Made by a program: the position numbers and the translations under genes | DNA from: Wyeomyia smithii | Lineage: Eukaryota > Arthropoda > Insecta > Diptera > Culicidae | DNA: 64,000 nt | Direction of reading: 5' to 3' | Assembly (NCBI RefSeq): GCF_029784165.1 | Contig: NC_073694.1 | Coordinates: forward strand, 25,864,506 to 25,928,505 | In this document: positions 11,506-22,889 of the stretch, piece by piece | Layout of the letters: every line of letters begins with the position of its first letter | How positions within the stretch are numbered: the stretch's first letter is position 1 | Notes under the pieces: generated by a model | Databases searched by the model: none | Seen by the model: only the letters and a program-made list of their open reading frames with translations | What the model was told of the DNA's origin: nothing

Positions 11506-12774
11506 ATGCCAAAGTTTATCATCAGAAAATACAGTTTATGGGTAAGCCCCGGAGCGAGGGAGCGTCGCCAGATGTTGTGAGTATTTTATTTTAGTATAAT
11601 CGCGAACCACAGCGCACAAGCTGTAAACCATTCCGCAAGTGGCTCTCCAGAGGGGGAAAAACCGACCGCATGCTGTAATCCTGTCTAGTTAGAGAATACC
11701 GCCCCGACGCGAATTTCTGGTAGGATTTGGCTAACCAGCGGAGAGCCACCGCCTTCTTTTTTCAACGTCATATTTAGTCGGGCGTCCGATTTCGTGTTGG
11801 TGTTTATATTCACTAAGCATTTGTCCTCGCGTCGTTGTCGTCGTCCGCTCCTAATTGCTTCTGTCCGGAACCAGAACCTCGTACTCATCACCACCGCCGT
11901 CGTCGTCGTCGCCGGGGTCGCAATGCACTGAAGTAGCTTGTAATTAGTTTTTTTTTCTGCTTTCTCTCAAGTGGCTTTGCCCGCCTCGACAAGTCAAGTT
12001 GATCCTGGTATAATCGTAGAGCGACGGAAATCTCGACGTTGAAAATTAGATATGCTAGAAATAAAACAGCTTTTTTCCTGTGTCTCTCTCTCTCTTTCCT
12101 TCTCGCTGATGTCCTTGTGAGCCTTCGACTGACTAACGGCGACGTCGGCTCACCGAGTGATGGACGAGGGCATGCACTTGATGATGGTGTTTGTTTCGGG
12201 CGGAATAATTAGGCAGCCGAAAAGTCCTGCGGGAAAGTTCTGTGGTTGAATAATTTAATTAGTGAATTTTTGCCACCCGGATGTGATTGAGATGCGCTGC
12301 GTCTGTCATAATCGATTTTGGCTGGCTTGAGTGGGGTTTTTTTTGGAGCCTTTTAAAGTATTTATTACATCCTGCCAACATTGGTTAGCAACGTGGAGTA
12401 AGAAACCGGTTATTCAGGTGATTGTTAGCAAATTACCTTGCGCCTCCATCAAGCTGCTTTGAAATTGAAATTTAGAAGGTAACGCAAGGTGATTTTCAAC
12501 ATGCTGATGATTAAAGTTCTATTTCACAGATTTTTTTTTTCAAGTACAAAATGACCTACTCAAGCCATTGCTTGGCTGAAATTACAACTGGACAAAACAA
12601 AAGATGATTCTATAGAAACTGCTTTGAAATAAAATTAAATTAGCATTACAATAGAAGCATATATTGTGTTTTCTAATTAGCATGTAAGTGATGGTCAGGA
12701 CAATTCCGACCGGTTGAAAATTTCCTAACTTTGATCTTTCGGTTTCCTTCCGTCGCTCGCTTTTATTTTATCTT

Positions 12775-12791
12775 TCTCTCTCTCTCTCTCT
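12775..12791. repeat. (TC)n microsatellite
   Basis: A pure TC run; similar runs at 12081-12095 and 45192-45210, all in non-repetitive islands. Confidence 0.85.
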
Positions 12792-14589
12792 GAGACTCTC
12801 AAAAATACAATGCACACACTCAGCCGTTACCTTTCCCAACAGCGCCAAGCAACTCGAAAAAAAAGGCTCGTTTCATTTCAGTTTTCCTCCCCACCAACAA
12901 GCCGTTACAAAACAGACAAAGGGCAACGTTGTTACCGCATGATTGTCGTCTATTTCTTCTGCCGGTGTGTTTGACAACACATGTACAATTACATTCCGCA
13001 GTTCCACTCCATCCGTCCCACACACACGTACACGTGTGCGCCAGAAAAGCGATTATTGTTAATCAAAACGACATAATAGATGAGAAAACGTCGTCCTCCC
13101 GCGCGTTGTTGCACAGTAGTCTTCCTACGTTCGTTCGTTCGTCACTCGGCGGCAGACGTGTAGGGGCTGCACAAAAGAAACCTGTCAAGGCAGGAATGGC
13201 GTCGGCTGCACATGACGGCCGCGGCTCCAGCGACTGACTGGATGCTATTGTGTTCGCTCCTTCATCGTGGATGACTGAATGAATGAATGCACCCCGCCAG
13301 ATCGGCTGGTGAAGAAGGTAAGTGCATTTCTTCCAGGTCTTTGCACGGGTGAGCCACTGTTTCTCCGATGACATTGCCTAGTACGGAAGGGTAGAGTGGA
13401 CAATAACGGTGCTCGGGGAAAAAAAAGTCTGCTGAACCCTACGTGACAACGGGGGCATAACGCATCAGCAGTCAACTTTTCCATCATCCACCAGGGCAGT
13501 CATTGCCCGCTCCAGGACCACGGTGCGCTTTTTCAAATCTAGGTGATGGTGACAGAATGATAAAGAGTTTCCTGGGAAAGCACCAAAATGGAAACATTGT
13601 GTGCAGTTATCCGTGCACAATGGCAGCGGGAGCCCAAAACTGGTTGCGAAAGAGGGGGGAAGGTGTATCATCAATTTCTGCTCTGCTATACATAGCGAGT
13701 AGGGGAGAGTGGAGTGGCTTATGACGAGGGCGAAGAGGCAAAACAAGCACAGCCTCATTCATCCATGTGAGATGATCAGTCGGTTGGGTTGCGTTCCGAA
13801 TGAATGCATCCATCCTCGGCATTTGGACGCCCAACCGAAGAAGGGATGGTCGGTAATCAAAAAAAACTTACTTTTTTCGCCTTTTACTGCTCTCTCTCTA
13901 GATGAGCTTTTAGTTGGCTGCCACTGGAAGTCGAACTGCAATGTTATTGGTTCGATGACATTGTAATGTTTTATGGAGATCCAACAGACATTCTAGCGGA
14001 CCACTTTTGAGACTTAGTGCTACCGCATTCTAGTTAAGGGTTCGTTCCTAAATCACGTGGTCATTATTAACGACAGCAGGAGATTTGCCAAAAAAACTGC
14101 CTAATCAAAAACTATAAAACAGCTTAGAGTGACGTTAAAAAAATATAATAGAGACTAGAATGTACAACATTGTAACGAAAAAATATTCAGATTTTTTTTG
14201 TTATGATTGTATGTAAGTCACTTTTGTAAGTAAATGAAATTGAGTATTATATGGAAACTGCAGTTTTCATCACTTCGGACCACTTCCACAAAAAAATAAC
14301 GGTTTCTGGTATAGGATTAAGATGCTGGTCTTTGGGACACTTATGCGATTCAGTGAGTCTCATAAGACCCTAATGCAATTAGTAGCACTGAAGGTAATGA
14401 ACAACTTTCAAACAACTGAACAACAATTACATCGATGTATTTAATCGGCAAAATTATGCAGTTTTGGCTTTTGTCCCATGGTACCATACATTCAACGCAC
14501 TGTGCGGCATCGAGAATCAAGCCCGCAAAGAGGTTAATTCTTCAAGTGAAGGAAGGTTGAATCGACTCGACATCACGTGAAATCTTTAC

Positions 14590-14990
14590 TCGTATAAATT
14601 TTTGTGAACTCATACGAAATGTTTATCGTCAGGATCAGACTAATCGGATGACAGTTCCTCGTATCGGGATTCGGAGAAACCAATTTGGGGGACGGAGCAT
14701 GCGGATAGCTCATGCGGTGTCTGCCCATAATAGAGACACTTTTATCGCAGGCATATCCGCTTTCTGCATTTACCACATCTCTTCTTAATGCTGCAGCGGG
14801 AGGTCGTATGTCCCAACTGCTTACAATTGATGCAATTCATCACCCGCAGTACAAACAAGCACACGGGTAGACGCACCTTGTTCACGAGTACATAGTTCGA
14901 CAGAGCAGACCCGGCGAAAGTTACCCGAAACGACACGAATTGGGTGCCAATTTTTACAACCTTGTCGAGTGAAACTGAATGCATTTGCTT
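14590..14990 (-). pseudogene. LINE ORF1 (gag-like) fragment with CCHC zinc knuckle
   Basis: On the minus strand a reading frame (14984 to 14742) gives VGTQFVSFRVTFAGSAL-like sequence, LVNKVRLPVCLFVLRVMNC and the zinc-knuckle CINCKQLGHTTSRC followed by KKRCGKC. This is the arrangement seen at the C-terminal end of ORF1 proteins of I/jockey-type non-LTR retrotransposons. After CRKRICLR the frame is lost, though a further frame still shows KCLYYGQTPHELSAC. No reverse transcriptase follows, so it is a short dead remnant. The first residue of the described frame should read IGTQFVSF; family placement is from memory. Confidence 0.7.
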
Positions 14991-15056
14991 GCAATCCAGT
15001 ATCTTAACCGGTTAAATGCTGGAATTCTTAAAACGGCCGGTACCAACCCTTAGCAG

Positions 15057-16525
15057 ACAGTTTCCAAAGCTGCAAAAACGTGATCGAAATTATTTTGACC
15101 CAAAAATATTGAGACTTAACGGCTTTAATTAAGTCTCCAGCAAAGTTCATCCATTAATCATTCACCATGTTATAGAAGTTGCAATTCCATGATTAATCCA
15201 CTCAACAGTGAGAAACGAATTTTACTTTTCTTATTTTGGAATTTAAAAATTCTCTTTGTTCAGCAAAGTTGTAGCATATTCTAAAAGAAACAACTTTGTG
15301 GAAGACATCATACTTCTATCTATCTATTTAAATGGACTTTCGTGGAGTTTTCTATAAATTACTACTGAAAACCTTTTTTTGCTATTTAACTTTTTATAGT
15401 GATTTTCTACAATTTTCGAATGTTCTACAAAATTGTTTGCTACAACGAAACAAACAATATCTCCGAAGAAAGTTTATTTTTATCTCACATATATTTTTGG
15501 TTGTTGGCGATTTTTACTAGAATAATGCGCTAATTTACACAAATTACTCTTAACTCAAAAAATAATGATTTTGGAGTCATAGTATCTTCAGTAAAGTTGT
15601 TCTATTAATTATTCTTCATTTTGTTGAAGTTAGAGTTTAGTGAATTATATACCTAAAAGTGAGAAATGAGTTTTTTTTCTCATTTTTGCATATGAAAATC
15701 CACTTTGCTGAGTAAAGCTTTAGCTCATTTTTTAAGAAACAACTTTGTCGAAGACACTATACTTGTATCTGCTAATTTGAATGAACGATTGTAAAATATT
15801 CTCTAGAATGCCCTTTAAAATATTTCATTTAATATAACTTTTTATAGTGATTTTCTGGAAAATTTTAATGTTCTACATTGTTGTTTGCTATCACAAAACA
15901 AACAATTTCATCGAAGAAAGTTTTTTTTATCTCTTAGGTTTATTTAGTTATTAAAGATTTTTATTAAAATAATGCACCTATTTATTTACAAATATCTGCA
16001 CAGGAGACAGCGAGAGACAAATGCTAATATCTGGATTAAATGATGTTTTACTTATACTTAAATATAGCAATGGTTTAGTCTGCAGATGTTTACAGGTTTT
16101 AAAGATATAATAAACTTTCGGCGATGAAATTGTGTGTTTTGTGATAGCAAACAACAATGTAGAATATTGAGAAATTGTAGAAAATCACTACTAAATGTTA
16201 CATTGAAAAATATGCTTCTTAGTGGCAATTTGTAGAAAACTCCACAAAAGTCCATTCAAAAAGGCAGATAGAAGCATGGTACCTCTGACAAAGTTGTTTC
16301 TTATAAAATGTGCAACAACTTTGCCGAACAAAATGAATTTTTGTATGCAAAAATGAAAAAAGTAAAATTCGCTTCTCACTGTTAAGTGGATCAATCATAA
16401 AATTTCAACTTCTATAAAATGGAGAATAATTAATGGATCAACTTTCCTGAAGGTACTATGGCTCTAAAATGAATTTTTTTGGGTCAAAATAATTTCGATC
16501 ACGTTTTTGCAGCTTTGGAAACTGT
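15057..16525. mobile_element. foldback-type element with ~450-bp inverted arms
   Basis: The left edge ACAGTTTCCAAAGCTGCAAA and the right edge TTTGCAGCTTTGGAAACTGT are inverted repeats. The similarity continues inward through matching segments (AGTGAGAAACGAATTTTAC, AACTTTGTGGAAGAC, GTGATTTTCTACAATTTTC on the left; their reverse complements on the right to about 16100). A third, partial copy of the arm at about 15560-15990 lies in the same orientation as the left arm. No coding region. A related but more degraded copy lies at 5400-6243. Confidence 0.8.
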
Positions 16526-16629
16526 GTGCGACGGTCAAATTCGAGTCAGTGACAGTCGATCTTCACTACGCGAGCTGGAATGTACACGTAGTGTTCTCGC
16601 GTAAAGAGTTTTGTTTAATATTTTCGCTT

Positions 16630-17070
16630 TGGGCCGAAAAAATACAACCCATGGCTCCAGCGATTTCTCCAGGTACAGTTTCACAAGGTGGATTCAAGGC
16701 TAGGGATCGAGCAAATTTTGACCCTCATAATCGGTCTGGCAAACTCAGTCGTCCATGCTGGACGCACAAACACGCAAAGTCGCTATCTCCAATAAAGTAA
16801 AAAACAAGAAAAAAACTACATTGCTTCTGTAGCTCTCCCCAACAACCGGCCCGCCCGGCGCACGGGCGATGTCAGTCTGAGTCCCTAAGACCAGTTCTGC
16901 ACACAAAGCGTCCGACAGTAGAAAATGGCTGAAGATCGTCGCTAGCGGGGCCCAGCGGCATCAGAAATTTGCTGCGGCTGTTTATCAGCTATTGTCTGAA
17001 CAGCACCGATACCAAAAAGCACAAGCGATACGCGTACCGTAGCGACAAAGCGGTATTGTTTGTTCGAACG
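16630..17070 (+). pseudogene. possible retrotransposon ORF1 start, decayed
   Basis: An ATG at 16651 opens MAPAISPGTVSQGGFKARDR and continues to a stop at 16800. A second-frame segment (about 16925-17040) reads KIVASGAQRHQKFAAAVYQL. The composition is coding-like and sharply different from the AT-rich flanks, and the block abuts the right end of the foldback element at 15057-16525. I do not recognise a specific domain. A gag-like N-terminus of a LINE is the best guess. Confidence 0.3.
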
Positions 17071-17079
17071 AGTGAAATA

Positions 17080-18635
17080 ACACGGAGTGGAGCTCTGTTT
17101 TTTTGATAAGTCGTCAAAAATTTTTATTTTCTTTCAATTTGATGTAGAAAAAAGTGATATGTTTTTTGGAAGTGAATTAGTCTAATAATCCAAAAAAATA
17201 TCGAATCCACACAGCAGTGTTTCCAAATATATTTGTTAAATGGAATTGCATTTTTTGGCAACTTTTAATGAGTACATTTTGGTTTTAAGATTCATAATTT
17301 TATCGTGTTGTTGAGAAAATTTTACACGAAAAACACTTTTCACCCCGAGGTAATATGGGCAAAACTAGACTAGAGTCAAAGTTTTTCGAGAAAAAAAGTT
17401 TTTTTTTTATCTCCGGATGTGATATATCAATGGACAGTCTAGAAAAAATCATTTCGAAGAAAAAAAAATGAAGGAATCTGAAAAAATATCTATTTTGAGC
17501 GGCAATGTTGCCAAATGCATATTGTTGGAAGGTACTATCACTCTACTCTGCTACCAAGCCAACCATGTGGACGTATGCAGCCACTTGATCCATGCTCTGC
17601 ATACAGTTACGCTGTCGGAGTAACTGAGAAACTGAGAAACTTGAAGTTGAATTAAGAGGTGACATTGAGTACTTTGAAAAATAATCATCTGAGAGGTCTC
17701 TTTGCGATGTTTGAGGTAGATTTTTTTTCAAATTTCAAATCTCCTTGTAGGAGCTTATGACCACTGCTCCCATTGGTTATACAATATATTTGTGGTATAA
17801 AAAAAATTAATTTAAATAAATAAAAAAATGTTTTCTATGAACTTCTAAGCAGCTAATTCCCTTCAAAATGCCTCATCCAGAATGACCATAATCAAAAGTG
17901 TTCCAGAGATATTAGCAAAAAAGAAACTAGAAATAGCAAATCAGATTGGGTTTGTCTTAATTTCTGATAATATGATAAATGTTTTTCATGTAATTTCATT
18001 TCAAAAACACGATGGAAGTGTCAACTTTGAAATCAGAATTTAATAGCAACTTCTATTTTCAAGTGCATAAAATTGAATATTTGACAACACTGTCACTTAA
18101 AATTAACATTTTGTTTATTCCTTGATTAGTGATTAGTGATTATAGATTATCGATCGAATCTTTTATTTTTTATATACATAAATTGTTCATCTATATATTT
18201 TTGTTTTTGTTCACTTTCTCCTTATTTTTTTTTTTTTTTTGTAGTTTATTGAAATACTTTTCGAAATTAGTTTTAAACTTTTGACAGTCTGAAGCTTATA
18301 TTGACATTCTTTTTCGATTTTTTATAAACAAAATTTACCACTAGTTTTGCAATTAGCTGACTGACAGTTACTGTTAAGTTTTCTAAATAATGTTCTGTTT
18401 TCAAATGTTTCGACAATTTTTGAGGTAGCATTACGTCTTACGATAACATAGGGTGCAAATTGAAAATTGCAAATTGATATTTTTTTAATTTAATTTTTAA
18501 TGGTTTTCGGGATCGATGTTGAAACACTAAAAGTTCAAAATTATTGGATTTCTAAATTTAAGGGTTTCACGATTTTAGTTCCTTTGGATTTTAGAATTTC
18601 AGGATTTGAGAATTTCTGAATTGTTATAATGCAAT
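17080..18635. other. AT-rich sequence, no gene seen
   Basis: Long T and A runs; the words GTTTCCAAATATATTTG (17220) and TGTTGCCAAATGCATATTG (17506) hint at an old repeat. 18480-18630 begins the GATTTTAGGATTT style. Nothing further is supported. Confidence 0.5.
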
Positions 18636-18754
18636 TTTTTGCCTTTCTCCTAGAAAGGTATAGCAATCACTAGAAAAACCAAAGGTACAAAAGTGGTCCC
18701 AATGGCCGAATGTCATATACCACTCGACCCCTTTCGACGAACTGAGCATTTTCT

Positions 18755-18805
18755 GTATGTATGTATGTATGTGTGTATGTGTGTGTGTATGTGTGTGTGT
18801 ATGTG
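18755..18805. repeat. (TATG)n/(TG)n microsatellite
   Basis: Alternating TATG and TG runs within the CTTTCTCC repeat; a shorter TG run sits at the same place in the next unit (about 19508-19530). Confidence 0.9.
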
Positions 18806-19667
18806 CAACTTTTTTTTCTCACTCACTTTTCTCAGGGATGGCTGGACCGATTTTCATAAAATTAATTGCAAACGAACGGTCTAGTTGCGCCATAGGTTGT
18901 CATTGAATTTCATTGTAATCAGATTTTTAGTTTAGAGGTTATGTATCAAAATGTAAAAATCACGAAACATCAATATATCAGAAACTACATAACCGATTTC
19001 AATAAAACTGGTTTCAAATGATCGGGCTGTCTCCAAACCCCTAACTTTTAAAATTCGTTATGATTGAACATATGGTTCAAAAGTTATGTACTACTTTTAG
19101 TTTTGGCGCTGCGTCAGAATGTGAAAATCGCTCTTATATCTCAGAAGCATACATAGTTTAACTCAAATTAATAGGCTTTTAAACCCTTAAACAATGAATT
19201 TCATAATGTTCAAACATGTGGTTTGAAAGTTATAGAAAGAAATGTAACCCGCCGACTGTTTAAAACTATAGCTACGATCAAAATATGTGGCTTCAACATC
19301 ATTTAAATTTGATATTGTACTATCTCAATGCTCGCGGCCTTGCTCGGGATTGAAGTTGAAATTAAAAGTCATTTCTATCATTTCACTTTTTGCCTTTCTC
19401 CAAGAAAGGGATTGTTATACTGCAAAAACTAAAGGTATAAAATGATCAACAGGGCCGAATGTCGTAAATCACTCGACTCAGTTCGACGAGCTGAGCATTT
19501 TCTGTACGTGTGTGTGTATGTGTGTGTGTAACGCTCTCCCAATCTCACTAGATTTGCTCAGAGATGGCTGAACCGATTTCAATGAAATTAATTGCAGATG
19601 AAAGGTCTACTTGCCCTATAAGACTCAATTGAATTTTATTGTAATCTGATTTCTTTTTAAGAGGTTA

Positions 19668-21327
19668 CAGTGGGTCCGAAAAGTATTCGTCTAGACGAAT
19701 ATTTTTCTAAAATGTCCAAGACTGGAGCTTGATATGTACTAAAAAATAAAACTAACGGTTAGTTTGGGTAGCAGACCAGTAGGTTAATATTTAATCTTCG
19801 AAAATTATAAAAAAAACATAACAATAAAGGTAACAAGGGTGACATTTCATCGCATTTCATTTAACATATGCTCAATAAGTATTCGTCTAATTGGGTTTTA
19901 AATAGTTTTTGCATAACAATAGGAATTATAATATGAAATTATTTCCCTTTGCGTCTATAACAGCTTGTAGTCTTCGGGGCATGGAGTTTACCAAATTGGC
20001 CGTGACGGAGGATGAAATTTTTTCCCATCCTTCTTTCAAAACTTGTTTCAATTTGTTTTTGTTAGAAATGTGCCTTTTCCTGATTTCATCATCCAGTATT
20101 TTCCATAAATGCTCTATCGGGTTAATATCTGGGCTCTGGGGAGGCGTGTGAAGTTGTTTCGGTGTGTTATAAAGAAGCCATAGCTTGGTGTTAAGGGCCG
20201 TGTGCTTGGGATCATTATCTTGCTGGAATATGTATTTCCCTTGTAGCCCCAATTTCTCAGCACTGGCATTCAAATTATCCTTCAAAATGCGGATATACAT
20301 TGTATGATCCATAATCCCTTCAATTATATGTATTTTTCCTACACCTGCTGCACTCATGCATCCCCAAACCATGACGGAACCCCCACCATGCTTCACTGTT
20401 GATGTTAGGTTTTGCGGTTGCATTTCCGTGTTCTTTTTGCGCCATACCATACGTCGACCATCTGATCCAAATATATTGAATTTGCTTTCGTCGGTAAATA
20501 TGACTCGATTCCAGAAGTCTTCCTTCTTGAATTGGTGTTCTTTGGCAAAACTAAGTCGTTCTTGACAGTTAACTTGACTCACCCAAAATTTTTTCCTAGC
20601 AACACGTCCATTATAGCCATACTTTTTGCAGGTATTTCGGATTGTGATAGTGCATACTGTTGTACCTTTTCTCTCCAGTTCACCTGCTAACTTGGGCGCA
20701 CTTATTTTCGGATCTTTTTTTATTGCTCGCACAATCAATCGCTCATCCTGCTCAGTTAACGATCGAGGACGACCGCTCCGTTGTTTGTTTTGCAGTGTTT
20801 TTGTAATGCTAAAGCGATTAATAACTGATTGAATGGTTGATCTAGGCCTACCTACAAGTCTCGCTATCTCGTAAGATGACTTGCATTCATTATGCAGGCG
20901 TATAATTAGTTTCCTCTCTTCAGAACTCGTCTCTTTACCTTTCCGACCCATGATGTCTCTTAATTTACGCTTCAATTACAATAAAAACAACAAATTACTA
21001 TGATCTGTCAATAAATCATTCGGCTAGATGCTGCCAGAGGGCTTATTCGTCGGTAAAGAAGTTTAACTCTTGTATGAACTCTTCAAATGGTATATTTCTT
21101 AAGTAGACGAATACTTTTTGAGCACACGTAAAATGAATTACAATGAAATGTCACCCTTGTTACATTTATGGTTATGGTTTTTTTTTGTAAGTTTCAAAGA
21201 ATAAATATGAATTGATTGATTTGCGACCCAAAATTACGATTGGGTTTCTTTTCTAGTAACAATCAAGCTTCAGTCTCTAGCTTTTTCAGGAAATTTTCAA
21301 CTAGACGAATACTTTTTGGACCCACTG
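19668..21327 (-). mobile_element. complete Tc1-family transposon
   Basis: The ends are near-identical inverted repeats starting CAGTGGGTCC. A second inner copy of AAGTATTCGTCTA lies about 200 bp inside each end (about 19875 and 21115), so the element has the IR/DR arrangement of Tc1 transposons. The similarity of the two ends extends roughly 215-230 bp. The element is bordered by TA on both sides (19666-19667 and 21328-21329). It sits inside a mosquito-type repeat, and another copy of that repeat at about 18930-18960 shows the same sequence uninterrupted, with a single TA. The encoded transposase is open. Length is 1660 bp, normal for the family. Confidence 0.95.
19926..20951 (-). CDS. Tc1-type transposase, 341 aa, DD34E, apparently intact
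   Basis: Cut-and-paste transposase acting in the nucleus on the inverted repeats of its own element. I place the start at the ATG at 20951 (MGRKGKETSS), because the eight in-frame residues upstream begin at a TTG. Visible parts are an N-terminal paired-like helix-turn-helix region (about 10-55), the GRPR AT-hook-like motif between the two DNA-binding halves (60-63), and the second helix-turn-helix (about 65-120). The catalytic triad is D154 (in IFTDESKF), D245 (in FQQDNDPKHT) and E280 (in DINPIEHLW), with 34 residues between the last two. The glycine-rich GGGSVMVWG block is at 189-197. Length and all catalytic residues are normal, with no stops or frameshifts, so it may be recently active. 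Related to Tc1 rather than mariner, which would have D in the last position. Confidence 0.95.
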   Translation of the reverse strand: MGRKGKETSSEERKLIIRLHNECKSSYEIARLVGRPRSTIQSVINRFSITKTLQNKQRSGRPRSLTEQDERLIVRAIKKDPKISAPKLAGELERKGTTVCTITIRNTCKKYGYNGRVARKKFWVSQVNCQERLSFAKEHQFKKEDFWNRVIFTDESKFNIFGSDGRRMVWRKKNTEMQPQNLTSTVKHGGGSVMVWGCMSAAGVGKIHIIEGIMDHTMYIRILKDNLNASAEKLGLQGKYIFQQDNDPKHTALNTKLWLLYNTPKQLHTPPQSPDINPIEHLWKILDDEIRKRHISNKNKLKQVLKEGWEKISSSVTANLVNSMPRRLQAVIDAKGNNFIL

Positions 21328-22499
21328 TATGCATCAAAATGTAAAAATCACGAAACATCAATATCTCAGAAGCTACTCAACCGATTTGAACAAAATTGGT
21401 TTCAAATGAACGGGCTACCTAAAAAATCCTTGACTTTTGAATTTTATGAAGATTGAACATGTGGTTCAGTAGTTATGAAAAGAAACGTATTCTGGCAACT
21501 ATTTAATCTCACTCATGTTTCTTTGAGATGGCTGGATCGATTTTCATAAAATTAGTGTCATATGGATGGTCCTATTGCCCCATAAGACCCTATTGATTTT
21601 TTTTGCAAACGGATTATTACTTTGCCTGTTATGTTTGAAAATGTGAAATCCAGCTATGAAAAGAAACATATTCCATAGACTACTTGGACTCACTCACTTT
21701 TCTCAGAGATGGTTGAACCGATTTCCACAAAATAAGTATCAAATGAAGGGTCTAGATGCCTCATAACACCCTATTGAATTTTGTTGTAATCGAACTGTAA
21801 CTTCGTCTGTAATATATCGAAACGTGAAAATCACGAAACTTCATTATCTTAGAAACTACACAACCGATTTGAACAATATTGATATCAGATTAACGGGCTA
21901 GTTAAGGGTTAACTGATGAATTATGATTGAACACGTGGTTTCAAAGTTTGGCTGCCCTACACGTTCCCATTTCATTTGATTATAATCGAACTTAAGCAAC
22001 CGTTATGTATTAAATTGTTAATAAATCAACGAAAGTCTATTATCTCAAGTATTACACGACTTTTTTGAACATAACTAGTGTCATACAAACGAGTCATCGA
22101 ACAAACTTACAAATAACAAACTTCATAACAATTTGATATGCTGTTCAAAAGTTTTGAAAAGAAAAAAAATTCAAAGACTATTCAACACTATACCTGCTTT
22201 GATATATATAGCCTCAACATAATTTAAATGTGGTATCGTACTATTTGAACGTTCCCGGTATCCCTCGTGATTAAATTGTTCGAAATTAAGAGTCATTTCT
22301 TTTATTTCGCTATTTCTTAAGCACTAACATTACGTCGAATTTCATATTCTATGTTTTAATTACAACATCAATATTTTAGAATCCAAAGAGTGAATATACC
22401 TTTATTGGATTTAAGCATTCATGTAAATCTATTTTTACAAATAATAAGTTTGAATGAGAAAGGCTGAGTCTGACCGCTAGGTGGATTAATTTAGGTTTT

Positions 22500-22885
22500 T
22501 TTGTTCTAGTATCTCAGGTTTTTAAGAGCAATACAACTCGGCAATATGGCAAATTTCCGTTTGAAATCAATATTTTAGGATTCTATTATTCTATTACTAT
22601 CTCATGGTAATTTAGTTCTTTTTTATTCACAGATTTTAGAATTTAAAGATTATTGATTTGAGTGAAAACTTGAGGATTATTATAATCTCATAATAGGACC
22701 TTGTAATTTTTTTTGTAATTTTGGGATCTCTGGTTCTCAGCATTTAGGAATACCAGGATTTTGATATTGCAGGATTTAAGTGCTTCAGAAATATTTGATT
22801 TCAGGTTTTTAGGAGTTCAATGAATTTTACAATGCTCTATTTTCCATTCTACGATTTCTGAAGTTCTATAATTTTAGTAGTTAGT
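22500..22885 (+). repeat. degenerate GATTTTAGGATTT-type periodic sequence
   Basis: Words such as ATTTTAGGATT, AGATTTTAGAATTT and GGATTTAAGTGC recur at short intervals on the + strand. Part of the same sequence class as 24.9-26.4 and 62.5-64 kb; it is interrupted by the foldback element at 22890. No gene. Confidence 0.7.
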
Positions 22886-22889
22886 ATAA

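Larger units (their letters stand above)
10895..14580. other. non-repetitive island, intronic; no exon seen
   Basis: Balanced composition with CGTCGTCGT (about 11893-11911), TC runs and the ratchet site at 11496. Open frames at 12.8-14.0 kb overlap on both strands without motifs. 13652-13668 holds a G-rich motif. A donor-like AAGGTAAGT occurs at 13317-13325 without a matching acceptor. Confidence 0.55.
18640..22490 (+). repeat. mosquito-type tandem repeat region (CTTTCTCCTAGAAAGGTATA family)
   Basis: It begins at GCCTTTCTCCTAGAAAGGTA (about 18642), restarts at about 19390 (GCCTTTCTCCAAGAAAGGGA), and ends with GAGAAAGGCTGAGTCTGACC near 22457. Inside, units of roughly 300 bp repeat 'CTCAGAGATGGCTGAACCGATTT', 'AAATGAAAGGTCTA', 'CCCTATTGAATTTT' and 'AAAATCACGAAACATCA'-like segments (quoted approximately; at about 18835, 19560, 21520 and 21705). 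A TATG/TG microsatellite lies at 18755-18805. The Tc1 transposon at 19668-21327 is inserted in it. Non-coding. Confidence 0.82.

Noticed and set aside
13317..13325. AAGGTAAGT donor-like site as an rg 5' exon end
   Set aside because: The sequence before it does not encode the expected neurobeachin N-terminal segment and no acceptor or start is associated.
16650..16675. TTTCTCCAG|GTACAG as a second ratchet site
   Set aside because: Pyrimidine tract too short and it lies in a probable retroelement remnant.
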